Both the position numbers and the translations under genes were made by a program. Below the pieces are notes generated by a model. It did not search any database. It was not told the DNA's origin and was given only the letters and a program-made list of their open reading frames with translations. DNA of 64,000 nucleotides from Bacteroidota bacterium (lineage in GTDB: Bacteria; Bacteroidota; Bacteroidia; Chitinophagales; Chitinophagaceae), in the NCBI GenBank assembly GCA_018266575.1, contig JAFEAE010000017.1, forward strand, positions 1 to 64,000, given 5' to 3'. Shown here piece after piece: positions 26,755 through 36,274 of this stretch (the first letter of the stretch is position 1; each line of letters opens with the position of its first letter).

Positions 26755-28074
26755 ATGGCTTTAGTCGATCTTATAATGCCGAAGATGGGGGAAAGCATCA
26801 TGGAAGCTACCATTTTAAAATGGTTAAAGCAGCCGGGTGATGCTGTGAAACAGGATGAAACTGTTTTGGAAATTGCCACCGATAAAGTAGACAGTGAAGT
26901 GCCATCTACAGCAGAAGGCGTGATAGAAGAAATTTTATTTAATGTGAATGATGTGGTGCCAATAGGAACAGTGATCGCGAGAGTGCGCACAAACGCCGAA
27001 GTAAAGCCTGTTAGTATTGCTACACCAATTCAGCCGCAGGCTTCCGCATACAAACGCGAAGAAGAGCATGTATATTCAGGGAATGGGAATGGCAAACAGT
27101 CATCCATAACCGCAAATCGTTTTTATTCGCCGTTGGTATTAAATATCGCCACCAGCGAAGGTATAAGTTTGAGCGAGCTGGAAAAAATTCCGGGCTCGGG
27201 AAATGAAGGGCGTGTTACTAAAAAAGATATCCTGCAATATGTTTCTTCAAAAGGCGGAGCTAAGCAGGAAGCAAGTTACAAGGTACAAGAGTACAAAGCA
27301 CAGGAAGTGCCGGTGATTTCCCGATCATCAACCATCGAACAACAACCAACGATCTCTTATGGTGGAAATGTAGAAATTATTGAAATGGACCGCATGCGCA
27401 AACTGATCGCCGACCACATGGTGCGCAGCAAACATACCAGTCCACATGTTACCAGCTTTACCGAGGCAGATGTTACCAACCTTGTGTTGTGGAGGGAAAA
27501 AGTGAAAAAAGAATTTGAACAACGCGAAGGTACAAAGATAACTTTCACTCCACTGTTTATAGAAGCAGTGATCCGTTGCATAAAAAAATACCCGATCATC
27601 AATAGTTCTGTTGATGGCGATAAAATTATTATCAAGAAAGATATTCATATCGGAATGGCTACTGCATTGCCGAGTGGAAACCTGATTGTTCCAGTAATAA
27701 AAAATGCAGATCAGTTGAATTTAGTAGGGCTTAGCAAACAGGTAAACGGCCTTGCTGATAATGCACGTAACAACAAACTTCGCCCGGAAGATACACAAGG
27801 CGGAACGTTCACACTGACGAATGTAGGAACGTTCGGAAGTTTGATGGGAACGCCAATTATCAATCAGCCGCAGGTGGCAATACTTGCTGTTGGTGCCATT
27901 AAAAAACGCCCGGTTGTTATTGAAACATCACAAGGTGATTCTATTGCGATCAGGCATATGATGTATCTCTCACTTTCTTATGATCATCGTATTGTTGATG
28001 GAAGCATTGGAGCAACCTTTCTTACTGCTGTTGCAAATGAATTGCAGAATTTTAACCCGCAGAGAGATTTTTAG
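26755..28074 (+). CDS. 2-oxoacid dehydrogenase E2 (dihydrolipoamide acyltransferase)
   Basis: A 439-residue acyltransferase core of a 2-oxoacid dehydrogenase complex. Domains in order: a lipoyl domain (1-78) with the lipoylated lysine K44 in EIATDKVDSEVPS; an E3/E1-binding domain (about 120-157) with YSPLVLNIATSEGISLSELE and GRVTKKDIL; and a catalytic domain (about 205-439) with the active-site SYDHRIVDG (H411, D415). The type of lipoyl and binding domain suggests the branched-chain or 2-oxoglutarate class; the substrate is not settled. The E1 genes are not adjacent, and lpdA lies 23 kb away. The gene is flanked by inverted copies of the dispersed repeat. Confidence 0.93.
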   Translation: MALVDLIMPKMGESIMEATILKWLKQPGDAVKQDETVLEIATDKVDSEVPSTAEGVIEEILFNVNDVVPIGTVIARVRTNAEVKPVSIATPIQPQASAYKREEEHVYSGNGNGKQSSITANRFYSPLVLNIATSEGISLSELEKIPGSGNEGRVTKKDILQYVSSKGGAKQEASYKVQEYKAQEVPVISRSSTIEQQPTISYGGNVEIIEMDRMRKLIADHMVRSKHTSPHVTSFTEADVTNLVLWREKVKKEFEQREGTKITFTPLFIEAVIRCIKKYPIINSSVDGDKIIIKKDIHIGMATALPSGNLIVPVIKNADQLNLVGLSKQVNGLADNARNNKLRPEDTQGGTFTLTNVGTFGSLMGTPIINQPQVAILAVGAIKKRPVVIETSQGDSIAIRHMMYLSLSYDHRIVDGSIGATFLTAVANELQNFNPQRDF

Positions 28075-28345
28075 AATGTACGAGAACAGTTTTCAGTCAT
28101 CAGTCTACAGTTGTCAGTTCTTAAATTCTGAATTTCTTTTTTGGTTTTTAGCCTTTATAATTTTAGTTTTTATTTTTGGAAACCAGCGACATCAACACTT
28201 TTCATCATCGTTGCGTCGCACTGTTGTACGGCAACAATTCTATTGAGCGATTGTCTGAACGACGATTTATCTGATTTAACTGATTCATCTGATTCTTTAC
28301 TTTCTCAAACTGTCCACATTTTCTATTTTCAATTGACTACATTCT
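28075..28345 (+). repeat. Dispersed intergenic repeat, copy R3
   Basis: The repeat is here in opposite orientation to R2. The leader end (GTACGAGAACAGTTTTCAG) follows the E2 stop codon directly. Then come CAGTCATCAGTCTACAG words, TTTTAGCCTTTATAATTTTAG, the core AACCAGCGACATCAACA, and CATCGTTGCGTCGCAC with GCAACAATTCTATTGAGCG. After about 28260 the spacer holds only loosely related words (GATTTATCTGATTTAACTG and similar) up to the next gene at 28472. Confidence 0.8.
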
Positions 28346-28471
28346 AACTTCTAACTCCTATCTTCTTACTACTTCCCTCGCCACTTTAACACTCCATGTA
28401 TAAACGCAGATTATGAATTCTCGTCAGAGTTTTGTAAATTCATCTATACTAATTACTAAACCCAACGCGCC

Positions 28472-29188
28472 ATGAAAACATTATCCGAAACCTGGTTCGC
28501 CGATGGCTATATTGATTTTGAATTGAAGAAATATACGCTGCTTGCGTACCTGCAGGAAGTGAATAAATATTTCAATCAAAATAAATTATACCCGCAACTT
28601 GCGGATATAATCTTTCACTATAACAATCTTTCAGCTTTCCGTGAGAACAAAAAATACCTGCAGGAACAATTTCCTAAAAAATTAACCGGCGTTCAGATTG
28701 AAAAATTACAGGTACTGTACGAACAAATGATCGATGATGATGAATTAATGAAGGAACTGGAAGAGATCATTAATTACTCAGCCACAAAAATGCGAAAAGC
28801 AATTTTGAACGGAACAGAGATATATGAATTTGTAGAAACGAGGCTTACTATTTTTCCGGTTGGCATTATTCCATTAGAAAACAATGAAGGATATTTTTTC
28901 CTGAGCGAAGGCAATTACAGTAACACCCGTGTTTATCAATACCGCTTAAGTTTTTTTGAAAAACAGGATGAACAATACCGCAGCATCCGCACAGAATATA
29001 TTGATAGCTGGCAGCGAAATATTGTGAACAGTTATGAAAATATTAAAGCAGAACTCATTAAAATAAAAAATGAATTGCCAAACCCGGCAGTGTATTGCAT
29101 CGAAACAGAATTAAAATTCCCTGTGGATGAAACATTGCTTCCCATTGCCAAAAGAAGTTTGGTAAGATATATTTCGAAAGCAGCTTAG
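28472..29188 (+). CDS. Uncharacterised 238-residue protein
   Basis: I do not recognise this protein beyond its general look as a conserved Bacteroidota hypothetical. It is soluble and rich in Lys/Glu/Tyr, with no signal peptide or membrane helix. The N-terminal half is helical (LLAYLQEVNKYFNQNKLYP, LQVLYEQMIDDDELMKELEE). The middle has strands (FVETRLTIFPVGIIPLENNE, GYFFLSEGN), and a YRIRTEYIDSW-like strand leads to a C-terminal helix. Codon use looks like its neighbours. It is a single gene between repeat R3 and a word-type hairpin spacer. Confidence 0.75.
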   Translation: MKTLSETWFADGYIDFELKKYTLLAYLQEVNKYFNQNKLYPQLADIIFHYNNLSAFRENKKYLQEQFPKKLTGVQIEKLQVLYEQMIDDDELMKELEEIINYSATKMRKAILNGTEIYEFVETRLTIFPVGIIPLENNEGYFFLSEGNYSNTRVYQYRLSFFEKQDEQYRSIRTEYIDSWQRNIVNSYENIKAELIKIKNELPNPAVYCIETELKFPVDETLLPIAKRSLVRYISKAA

Positions 29189-29264
29189 CGGTCGTCAGTC
29201 GACAGTATTCAGTGGACAGCTTTGCATTGATGGCTCAATACTGAGGACTGATAACTGAGGACTA
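29187..29264. repeat. Degenerate-word hairpin between convergent genes
   Basis: The left arm has words GTCGTCAGTCGACAGTATTC and the right arm has CAATACTGAGGACTGATAAC, which are imperfectly complementary. The location between two convergent stop codons suggests a bidirectional terminator function. Confidence 0.5.
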
Positions 29265-32216
29265 TTATTCTACTTCCAGCCCCCAATCAATCCCTTTCAA
29301 CATTGCTGGCACACCTTCTTTGATCCATTTTGGAGGCTTCTCTCCTTTTAAGAGCCAATCAAAAAATTGTTGTTCGCGGATTTGTATGTCTTTACGGTTT
29401 CTTCTTTCAACCAAATTATGCGCTTCGCCATTGTATTCTAATAACCACACGGGTTTATTTAATCGGCGCATTGCTGTAAAAAATTCAATGCCCTGGTACC
29501 AGGGAACTGCACCATCTGCATCATTGCTCATAATCACTAATGGTGTTTTTACTTTTTGCAAATGAAATAACGGAGAGTTTTCAATGTACAGATCAGGACG
29601 TTCCCAAATTGTTGCACCAATACGGCTCTGTGTTTTTTCATATTGAAATTGACGGTTCATACCACTTTCCCAACGAATACCACCGTAGGCGCTAAACATA
29701 TTTACAACAGGCGCTCCTGCCCATGCAGCAGCAAATAAATTTGTTTGTGTGATAAGGTATGCTGTTTGATAACCACCCCAGCTTTGTCCTTGCAAACCCA
29801 TTTTTGTGCTATCGATAAAACCTTGCTTTACCAATGCTCGTGTTCCACTAACAATATAATCGTAAGCAGATTTTCCGGGATGGCCATTTGTGTACCAGAT
29901 ATCCGGAACAAAAACAACATAACCGCGACTAACAAAAAATGGAATATTCAATCGCGATGGAGTTGGTGATGGTGCCTGATAATTATATAAAGTGTTATTA
30001 TTTCTTTCATAGAAATAAACGATCATCGGGTACTTTTTCTTTGCATCAAAATTTTCCGGCTTGTACAAAATACCTTCTGTTTCTTTTCCGGTATATGCTT
30101 TCCATTTGAACAATTCTGCAGTTCCCCAGAGATATTGAGATTGTTGGGGGTTGATCTGAGAAAGTTGCAAACTTCCGTCACCTTCATTTTCCATGCTTTG
30201 AAGTCCGTATATGTATATATCAGGCGGGTTTATAAAAGTTTCTTTATTGAAAATAATTAAGGGTTGATCTTTCGCTTTAATGAAAGCTGAAACATTTGCT
30301 TGCGTGCTTGTAATTAGGCTCTCTTTAATAGGGATATATCCAAATGACTCTGATAAACGCCCGGCATATAGTCCACTCTTTTTATCTTTTTCATCGAAAG
30401 TTCTAAAATAAAGATGCTGCCCTGCTTTTATAAATTTTTCATCTTTATCAAAAGTAACATAACGAAATTCAATCTTATCTTTTCTTCCATCAGAAATAGT
30501 CTCAGATTTCTCATTCGCTTCCGGATCTACTTTCCAAACATCATAACGGTCATAGATCAAAACGTACTTATCTCCTTCGGTCCATTTCACAATTCCATAA
30601 GGCCGGGGATCATCCGGAACATCGTTCTCTTCATCGTACAATGGCACTTTTATATCGGTAGCAACTTTATATAGTTGTCCGCTTGTACTGTTGTACACAG
30701 AATATCCTTTTTGTTTATCGTTATACAAGAGCAAATATTTTCCGGTGTACGATGGAGAAATATTTCCTTTGAAATCCTTTATAATGATTTTCTTTTCACC
30801 GGTATTCGCATTTATCGCATATACATCCTCGTAAGAAAATCCCTGCCATTGGCGTGCAATACGTTTTCCGAAATCAGAGCCTGCATAAAACACATCGCCA
30901 TTTCCTTCTTCTGTGATATCAACCTGCGGGAACTTTTCATCACCCAATTGAAGAATAGAATTTTTATTTACATCCCAAACTGCGAGATAACTTTTTTTGA
31001 TGTCGCGGTCCAGATTTTTTAATTGTACCGGCTGCAGATCATCATCATTATAATTCCACACATCTAATCCTGCTTTTTCAAAATCGGGAACTGTTGTGTC
31101 TTTCACAGGGCGGATCGGCGCTACGCCAAGAAACAAACGTCTTCCGTTTTTGCTGAAATGCAGATTGTAATTTTCGCTCACAGTCAATCCCTTTGCAACG
31201 CCGTTTGTATTCCTGTCTGCCGTTAACCGTGCAGCATCCATTCCTGTTTTAAAATAATACAGTTTATAAAATTTCTTCAGGGCTTTTGCTGCACTATCAC
31301 GTTCTGCCACAAACGCAATCTGGTTGCCGTCTTCATCAATTGCATAATTTTTTGCATCGTTAAACCCTTTCATCAACGTGTCTGTATTGTTTGATGAGAG
31401 ATCTACCCACAGCACATCGGCTTTACTAAGTGAGTCGTTATTTTTCTTCGTCGTTTCGATCACTAATTTTTTCCCGTTCTTGCTAAAAAGATATTCACTT
31501 ACCAGTTTGTATTTTTTTTCTTCGCCGGTTTGCAGGTTGCGCAACACAAATTCTGTTCCTTCTTCAACCGGTTCTTCTGTTGCTTTTTTAATTTCTTTCT
31601 TTGCAGGCTGCAATACATTCAATCCATTTGTTTTTGCTTCTACAATTTTATTGCGCAGACTGTCTGCTACATGCGACAAGCTATCGGCAACACGAATAAT
31701 CATATTCAACCGCGACAGGGAATCCGGTTGAGATTTATCTTTTACGAAAACAGGAAAACCTTTTTCATACAAATACGCTAACCATCCTGCAGCTTTTTCG
31801 GGTGTCTTGAAACTTTTTACTCCCGCTTTTTTTATCACGCTGTCTTTTCCTAATTCTACAATTGCCAAAGAATCTTTCGGCATTTCATCCGGCTTTTTCT
31901 TTTTGATCTTTGCATCACGGGTATCTTTAAAAAAAGGTTTGATCTTGCAAATTAAAAAACGGCTGTCTTCTGTTATTTTAAGATCGTATCCACGGGCAAT
32001 TTCTTTTTTATATTTTCCGTCTGAAGTTTGAATTACCAACAATCCATCTCCTTCCTGCGGAACGATCGTGTACACCACAAATTTCCCATCATTGCTGATC
32101 GCTTTTTCACCAATATTTTGCCAGCTGTCGTACACAGAATGGTCCAACGGTTTTTTTTGAGAGAATGCACAGAGCGAAATACAAAAGAGGCAGATAAGAA
32201 AATTAATTTTCTTCAT
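29265..32216 (-). CDS. Exported S9-family prolyl oligopeptidase-like peptidase
   Basis: A 983-residue exported serine peptidase. The ATG at 32216 gives a clean signal peptide (MKKINFLICLFCISLCAFSQ); the ATG two codons upstream is less likely. A long beta-propeller region occupies about residues 30-690. The C-terminal alpha/beta hydrolase (about 700-983) carries the catalytic Ser in GQSWGGY (about 812), Asp in NDADGAVPW (about 901) and His in EAHNL (about 933). Such enzymes cleave short peptides after Pro, Ala or other residues in the periplasm. It is longer than classical DPP4-type S9 members because of an insert rich in Lys/Glu (about 195-225). Confidence 0.9.
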   Translation of the reverse strand: MKKINFLICLFCISLCAFSQKKPLDHSVYDSWQNIGEKAISNDGKFVVYTIVPQEGDGLLVIQTSDGKYKKEIARGYDLKITEDSRFLICKIKPFFKDTRDAKIKKKKPDEMPKDSLAIVELGKDSVIKKAGVKSFKTPEKAAGWLAYLYEKGFPVFVKDKSQPDSLSRLNMIIRVADSLSHVADSLRNKIVEAKTNGLNVLQPAKKEIKKATEEPVEEGTEFVLRNLQTGEEKKYKLVSEYLFSKNGKKLVIETTKKNNDSLSKADVLWVDLSSNNTDTLMKGFNDAKNYAIDEDGNQIAFVAERDSAAKALKKFYKLYYFKTGMDAARLTADRNTNGVAKGLTVSENYNLHFSKNGRRLFLGVAPIRPVKDTTVPDFEKAGLDVWNYNDDDLQPVQLKNLDRDIKKSYLAVWDVNKNSILQLGDEKFPQVDITEEGNGDVFYAGSDFGKRIARQWQGFSYEDVYAINANTGEKKIIIKDFKGNISPSYTGKYLLLYNDKQKGYSVYNSTSGQLYKVATDIKVPLYDEENDVPDDPRPYGIVKWTEGDKYVLIYDRYDVWKVDPEANEKSETISDGRKDKIEFRYVTFDKDEKFIKAGQHLYFRTFDEKDKKSGLYAGRLSESFGYIPIKESLITSTQANVSAFIKAKDQPLIIFNKETFINPPDIYIYGLQSMENEGDGSLQLSQINPQQSQYLWGTAELFKWKAYTGKETEGILYKPENFDAKKKYPMIVYFYERNNNTLYNYQAPSPTPSRLNIPFFVSRGYVVFVPDIWYTNGHPGKSAYDYIVSGTRALVKQGFIDSTKMGLQGQSWGGYQTAYLITQTNLFAAAWAGAPVVNMFSAYGGIRWESGMNRQFQYEKTQSRIGATIWERPDLYIENSPLFHLQKVKTPLVIMSNDADGAVPWYQGIEFFTAMRRLNKPVWLLEYNGEAHNLVERRNRKDIQIREQQFFDWLLKGEKPPKWIKEGVPAMLKGIDWGLEVE

Positions 32217-32242
32217 GTGCATAGATTTTGGTTGAAAGAAAT

Positions 32243-33121
32243 TCAGGACGGCTTTTTGTGTTTCTTCCAGAAAAGAAACGTATGCACAATAATAGTAATA
32301 ATAATTATTGCAAAGCCAATATAGAAACCGGTGTTGAGATATTTATTTTCTCCTAATACAACAAATGCCAGCAAAATTCCATAGATCGGTTCGAGATTAT
32401 AAGTGAGATTTACTGTGAATGCAGAAATCTTTCGCAATGCGCTCATGGAAAGATTAATGGCAAGTACAGAACAAGCCCAACCCAAAACCAGTAACCAAAA
32501 CCAATCTGATGCGTTTGGAAAAATATAATTAGTAGGAAATAATTTTAAATACAACGGAAGCAACAGGGAAAGAAAAATGAAACCACCTGTGAATTCATAC
32601 ATGGTAACATCTGCAGCAGAAACCCGTTTCAATACCATTTTATTCATGATCGGGAAAACTGCGCCAAGCCACGAGGAGATCAGGCCTATAATAATTCCTG
32701 TTTTGTAGGAAGGATCGAAATGAAAAATAAAATAGATACCCATGATCGTTAGTATGCCGAGCAACACTTCTATCTTATCAATTCTTGTCCGAAAAAAAAG
32801 CGGCTCAAAAATGGAAGTAAAAAAACCAACTGAAGAAAAACAAACCAACGCAACAGATACGTTTGCGTATTTAATGCTTCCGTAAAATGTTACCCAATGC
32901 AAAGCGGCAACAGCGCCAATGCAGAAAATTTTCACTACATCTTTAAAAGAAACATTTTTTTCTTTTTTCTGAAAGAAGAAAATGACCCACAATGTAACAG
33001 ACGCGATCAATAGGCGGTACCAAACCAGCAAGCCTTCATTCAATGTAATTAATTTGCCGAGTATGCCCGTAAACCCTGCTAAGAAAACAGCAATATGCAA
33101 TTGAATAAATGCTTTCTTCAT
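32243..33121 (-). CDS. EamA/DMT-family transporter
   Basis: A 292-residue inner-membrane protein with about ten transmembrane helices arranged as two EamA repeats, the drug/metabolite transporter superfamily. The first repeat opens with FIQLHIAVFLAGFTGILGKL and the second has SSWLGAVFPIMNKMVLKRV. It ends in a basic tail (FWKKHKKPS). The ATG at 33121 is preferred over a TTG three codons upstream. Its substrate is unknown. It lies 26 bp upstream of the S9 peptidase start in the same direction and 52 bp after the glycosyltransferase gene, so the three could be co-transcribed. Confidence 0.88.
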   Translation of the reverse strand: MKKAFIQLHIAVFLAGFTGILGKLITLNEGLLVWYRLLIASVTLWVIFFFQKKEKNVSFKDVVKIFCIGAVAALHWVTFYGSIKYANVSVALVCFSSVGFFTSIFEPLFFRTRIDKIEVLLGILTIMGIYFIFHFDPSYKTGIIIGLISSWLGAVFPIMNKMVLKRVSAADVTMYEFTGGFIFLSLLLPLYLKLFPTNYIFPNASDWFWLLVLGWACSVLAINLSMSALRKISAFTVNLTYNLEPIYGILLAFVVLGENKYLNTGFYIGFAIIIITIIVHTFLFWKKHKKPS

Positions 33122-33173
33122 GGGAAGCAAAGGAACAAAGAAAGATGAGAGAAATCCAAATGAGGGAGAAATA

Positions 33174-33968
33174 TTATTTGCTTTCTACCATTACGTCGTT
33201 TCCATAAGATGGCAGTTTTACCATGTTGTCTTTTTTAACCCGGCTGCGGTAATTCTTGAAAAGGCTTTGCCAGCGCAGGTTTAACACACCGAGTATCCCT
33301 TCTTTTACAATGCCTTTATTCATTTTTGAAACGCCTTCTGTACGGTCCTGGAAAATGATCGGCACTTCTTTTATTTTGAAACCTAATTTCCACGCCGCAA
33401 ATTTCATTTCGATCTGGAATGCATAACCGGTGAAGTGAATTTCATCGAGGTCGATCGTTTCAAGCACTTCTTTTTTATAACAAACGAATCCTGCTGTCGG
33501 GTCCTTCACCGGCATCCATGTTATCAGGCGTGTATAAATTGAACCGCCTTTGGAAAGCAAAACCCGGTCCCACGGCCAGTTTACATTGCCTCCGCCTTTT
33601 ACATAACGTGAGCCAACAGCAACATCGCCGTCACCAAACTTGCAGGCTTCATACAAACGCTGAAGATCTTTTGGGTTATGAGAGAAATCGGCATCCATTT
33701 CAAAAATAAATTCATAGCCTTTATTGATCGCCCATTTAAAGCCATGAATGTATGCCGTACCCAATCCCAATTTGCCGGTACGTTGTTCCAGGAAGAGTTG
33801 ACCCGGATATGTTTTAAAAAGGTTTTTTACAATAAATGCCGTTCCGTCCGGAGAGCCGTCATCGATCACCAGCACATGAAAACCGAGATTCATTGAAAAG
33901 ATCGCATCAAGGATTTTTTCAATGTTATCTTTTTCGTTATATGTTGGTATGATGACTATCTTTTCCAA
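33174..33968 (-). CDS. Polyprenol monophosphomannose synthase-like glycosyltransferase (GT2)
   Basis: A 264-residue GT2 glycosyltransferase of the DPM1 type, which transfers a hexose from a nucleotide sugar to polyprenyl phosphate. The N-terminal IIPTYNEKDNIE, IDDGSPDGT and metal-binding EMDADFSHNP (D92, D94) motifs are clear, as is the C-terminal QDRTEGVSKM. It lacks C-terminal membrane helices, so it is a soluble, peripheral enzyme. The start is a TTG at 33968: an in-frame stop (TGA) lies two codons upstream, and the next ATG (residue 26) would delete the first strand. A minus-strand TATTTTTG box at 33994-34001 fits this start. Confidence 0.9.
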   Translation of the reverse strand: MEKIVIIPTYNEKDNIEKILDAIFSMNLGFHVLVIDDGSPDGTAFIVKNLFKTYPGQLFLEQRTGKLGLGTAYIHGFKWAINKGYEFIFEMDADFSHNPKDLQRLYEACKFGDGDVAVGSRYVKGGGNVNWPWDRVLLSKGGSIYTRLITWMPVKDPTAGFVCYKKEVLETIDLDEIHFTGYAFQIEMKFAAWKLGFKIKEVPIIFQDRTEGVSKMNKGIVKEGILGVLNLRWQSLFKNYRSRVKKDNMVKLPSYGNDVMVESK

Positions 33969-33993
33969 TAATCAGTTACAGATTGTTTATCGA

Positions 33994-34001
33994 CAAAAAT
34001 A
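33994..34001 (-). promoter_or_regulatory. Bacteroidota -7 promoter box (TATTTTTG)
   Basis: The minus strand reads TATTTTTG (TAnnTTTG consensus) 25 bp before the TTG start of the glycosyltransferase gene, supporting that unusual start. Confidence 0.55.
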
Positions 34002-34048
34002 CAATTTTTATGGTGGTGAGATTTCAATCCGGTTAGCAGCAATCCGCT

Positions 34049-34816
34049 TTAGCCCTTTTTTAACAAGGTCCGGTTATAAATTTCGGCAAGCTTTTGTTTG
34101 GTGTGCATAGGGAAATCGCCTTTCATCATCCAGTCGTAATATTGAGGCTCGGTTTTAAGTACATCAACAACGGGGCGGCCTTTATGTTTCCCAAAATTAA
34201 AAATTTCTATTCCATTTTCCATGATAAACCTTCGGGCAAAGTCGACCACATTTTCTTCTCCGGTGAACTTAATTATTGTGTCAATATTTGTGCCTAATTG
34301 CGGATAACGTTGCACTTGTGCTTCCAAAACCTCCCATGTTGCGCTAGCATCTGCTTCGGCGCTGTGTGCACTATCCAGGTTTTTATTGCAATAAAATTTA
34401 TAGGCAGCGCTTAATGTACGCTGCTCCATCAAATGAAATATTTTTTGCACATCAAGCATTTTGCGCCCCTTCATGTCAAAATCCATCCCTATCCGCAAAA
34501 ATTCTTCTACCAGCATCGGTATATCAAACCGGTTTGAATTGTACCCTGCAAGATCGCAGTTATCCATAAATTGCTTCAGTTCATTTGCGGCCTGTTTAAA
34601 AGTAGGCGCATCTTTCAGCATTTCATTGGTAATTCCATGCACCTCGGTAGATGCAGGCGGAACGGGCATTTCCGGGTTGATGAGTTTCCTTTTTGAGATT
34701 TTTTTTCCATCAGGCATAATCTTCACGATCGCAATTTCAATAATGCGGTCGCTTCCCAGGTTTATTCCTGTTGTTTCGAGGTCAATTACGGCAAGGGGTT
34801 TTGTTAGTTGTAACAT
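34049..34816 (-). CDS. DnaQ-like 3'-5' exonuclease
   Basis: A 255-residue DEDDh exonuclease. Exo I is AVIDLETTGINLGSDRIIEI (D12, E14), Exo II is in LAGYNSNRFDIPMLVEEF, and Exo III is HSAEADASATWEVL with the HxAxxD signature. A C-terminal segment (IEIFNFGKHKGRPVVDV...YYDWMMKGDFP) resembles the small DUF3820-type module found in some Bacteroidota exonucleases, so this is probably not the replicative proofreading subunit but a repair or RNA/DNA end-trimming nuclease. It is preceded by a 9-bp hairpin in the spacer from the Mpl-like gene. Confidence 0.9.
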   Translation of the reverse strand: MLQLTKPLAVIDLETTGINLGSDRIIEIAIVKIMPDGKKISKRKLINPEMPVPPASTEVHGITNEMLKDAPTFKQAANELKQFMDNCDLAGYNSNRFDIPMLVEEFLRIGMDFDMKGRKMLDVQKIFHLMEQRTLSAAYKFYCNKNLDSAHSAEADASATWEVLEAQVQRYPQLGTNIDTIIKFTGEENVVDFARRFIMENGIEIFNFGKHKGRPVVDVLKTEPQYYDWMMKGDFPMHTKQKLAEIYNRTLLKKG

Positions 34817-34846
34817 CAATTCTTTCTAAAAAATTATTCAATCATG

Positions 34847-34868
34847 AATTGCATGTTTCCATGCAATT
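34847..34868 (-). terminator. Hairpin after the Mpl-like ligase gene
   Basis: A perfect 9-bp stem AATTGCATG / CATGCAATT with a 4-nt loop lies 36 bp downstream of the Mpl stop codon on the minus strand. No strong U-tract follows on that strand, so the terminator call is tentative. Confidence 0.4.
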
Positions 34869-34903
34869 ATTATTCCGTTTTGGCGAAAATAGGCAATTAC
34901 CGG

Positions 34904-36274
34904 TTAACCGGTTATTTCCCGGGCAAATGTAAGTATATCTATGCCATCATAATTGCCGGAACTCATCAGCAACAAGTTCGCATTATTGTACGACTGATCA
35001 TGCAGCCATCTTTCCAGTTCTGCTTTTTCATTGATCACAACCAATCCGTTTTTTTTAAAGCCTTCATACACTTTTTCCCTTGGCAGCAAAGGCATGCGTT
35101 TTAATTCGAGCGCATGTTTTGAATAAAAGACGGCAGCGGAATCTGCCTGTTGCATGGCACCGGCATATTGTTCCATGAATTGTTCGTTCAGGCTACTATA
35201 TGTATGGAGTTCAAGTAATGCAATTAATTTTCTGTCGGGAAATTGCTGTTTAACTGCTTCAATAGTTGCTTTTACTTTTGATGGTGCATGTGCAAAATCG
35301 CGGTACACATTTGTTTGATGATTTGAAGCGAGAAGCTCCAATCGTTTGGATGCACCTGTGAAATCTGCAATTGCGTTCAAAAAAGATTTTGCATCAACGC
35401 CAAGTTGTTTACAAACAAAATATGCTGCATTTGCATTCAGCAAATTATGATCACCAAAAACATTTATCTCACTTTCATATCCGTCAATGATTAAAGAGGT
35501 TTTTCCATTTTTTATTCTATGCCCGGGAAGAGAATATGGTTGCAGTTTTATATTAGTTAAAGATTTGTCCAATTCCATTTCGTTAATCAGATTTTCTAAT
35601 TCGCCGTCCTTTTCGTTATATATCAAGACCCCGCCAGGTTCAATTTTATCAATGAAGATTTTGAATTGTTCCAGATAAAAATCAAAAGTCGGGAACACAT
35701 TGATATGGTCCCATGCGATGCCTGTTATGACCGCAATATGAGGAAACAGAAAATGAAACTTGGGGCGTTTTTCAATAACACTTGCCGGGTATTCATCTCC
35801 TTCACAAACAATCACCGGTGCATTCGTAATATTAACTGATTGCGGAAAGCCTTCTAATTTTGCACCAACCAAATAATCAAAATCTTTCCCGGTTTTTTTC
35901 AGCACATGCATGATCATCGATGTAGTAGTTGTTTTGCCATGGCTTCCGCCAACTACCACACGCGTTTTATTTTTGCTTTCCTGGAAAATATATTCAGGGA
36001 AAGAATAGATTTTCAAACCAAGTTCTTTTGCTTTTTGCAGTTCGGGATTATCCTGTTTCGCATGCATCCCGAGAATGACGGCATCAATATCAGCATTGAT
36101 CTTTTCCGGGAACCATCCGTCTGATGCAGGAAGCAATCCTTCGTTTTTAAGATTGGATTTTGCGGGCTCGAATATTTCATCGTCGCTGCCCGTAACTGTA
36201 TATCCTTTTTTGTGCAATGCAATTGCCAACTGGTGCATCACACTTCCGCCGATTGCTATAAAATGTACCTTCAA
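34904..36274 (-). CDS. mpl: Mur ligase, UDP-MurNAc:tripeptide ligase (Mpl-like)
   Basis: A 456-residue Mur-ligase-family protein of the Mpl type, which attaches recycled L-Ala-gamma-D-Glu-meso-DAP to UDP-MurNAc. The N-terminal Rossmann motif HFIAIGGSVMHQLA (about 4-17), the P-loop GGSHGKTTTT (about 108-117), the CEGDEYPAS acid site and the DFAHAPSKVKATIEA segment of the C-terminal domain are all visible. The start is a TTG at 36274; the next ATG would remove the GGS motif. The frame is single-copy here and not inside a cell-wall gene cluster. MurC is the main alternative, but the HAPSK and EYPAS motifs favour Mpl. Confidence 0.8.
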   Translation of the reverse strand: MKVHFIAIGGSVMHQLAIALHKKGYTVTGSDDEIFEPAKSNLKNEGLLPASDGWFPEKINADIDAVILGMHAKQDNPELQKAKELGLKIYSFPEYIFQESKNKTRVVVGGSHGKTTTTSMIMHVLKKTGKDFDYLVGAKLEGFPQSVNITNAPVIVCEGDEYPASVIEKRPKFHFLFPHIAVITGIAWDHINVFPTFDFYLEQFKIFIDKIEPGGVLIYNEKDGELENLINEMELDKSLTNIKLQPYSLPGHRIKNGKTSLIIDGYESEINVFGDHNLLNANAAYFVCKQLGVDAKSFLNAIADFTGASKRLELLASNHQTNVYRDFAHAPSKVKATIEAVKQQFPDRKLIALLELHTYSSLNEQFMEQYAGAMQQADSAAVFYSKHALELKRMPLLPREKVYEGFKKNGLVVINEKAELERWLHDQSYNNANLLLMSSGNYDGIDILTFAREITG

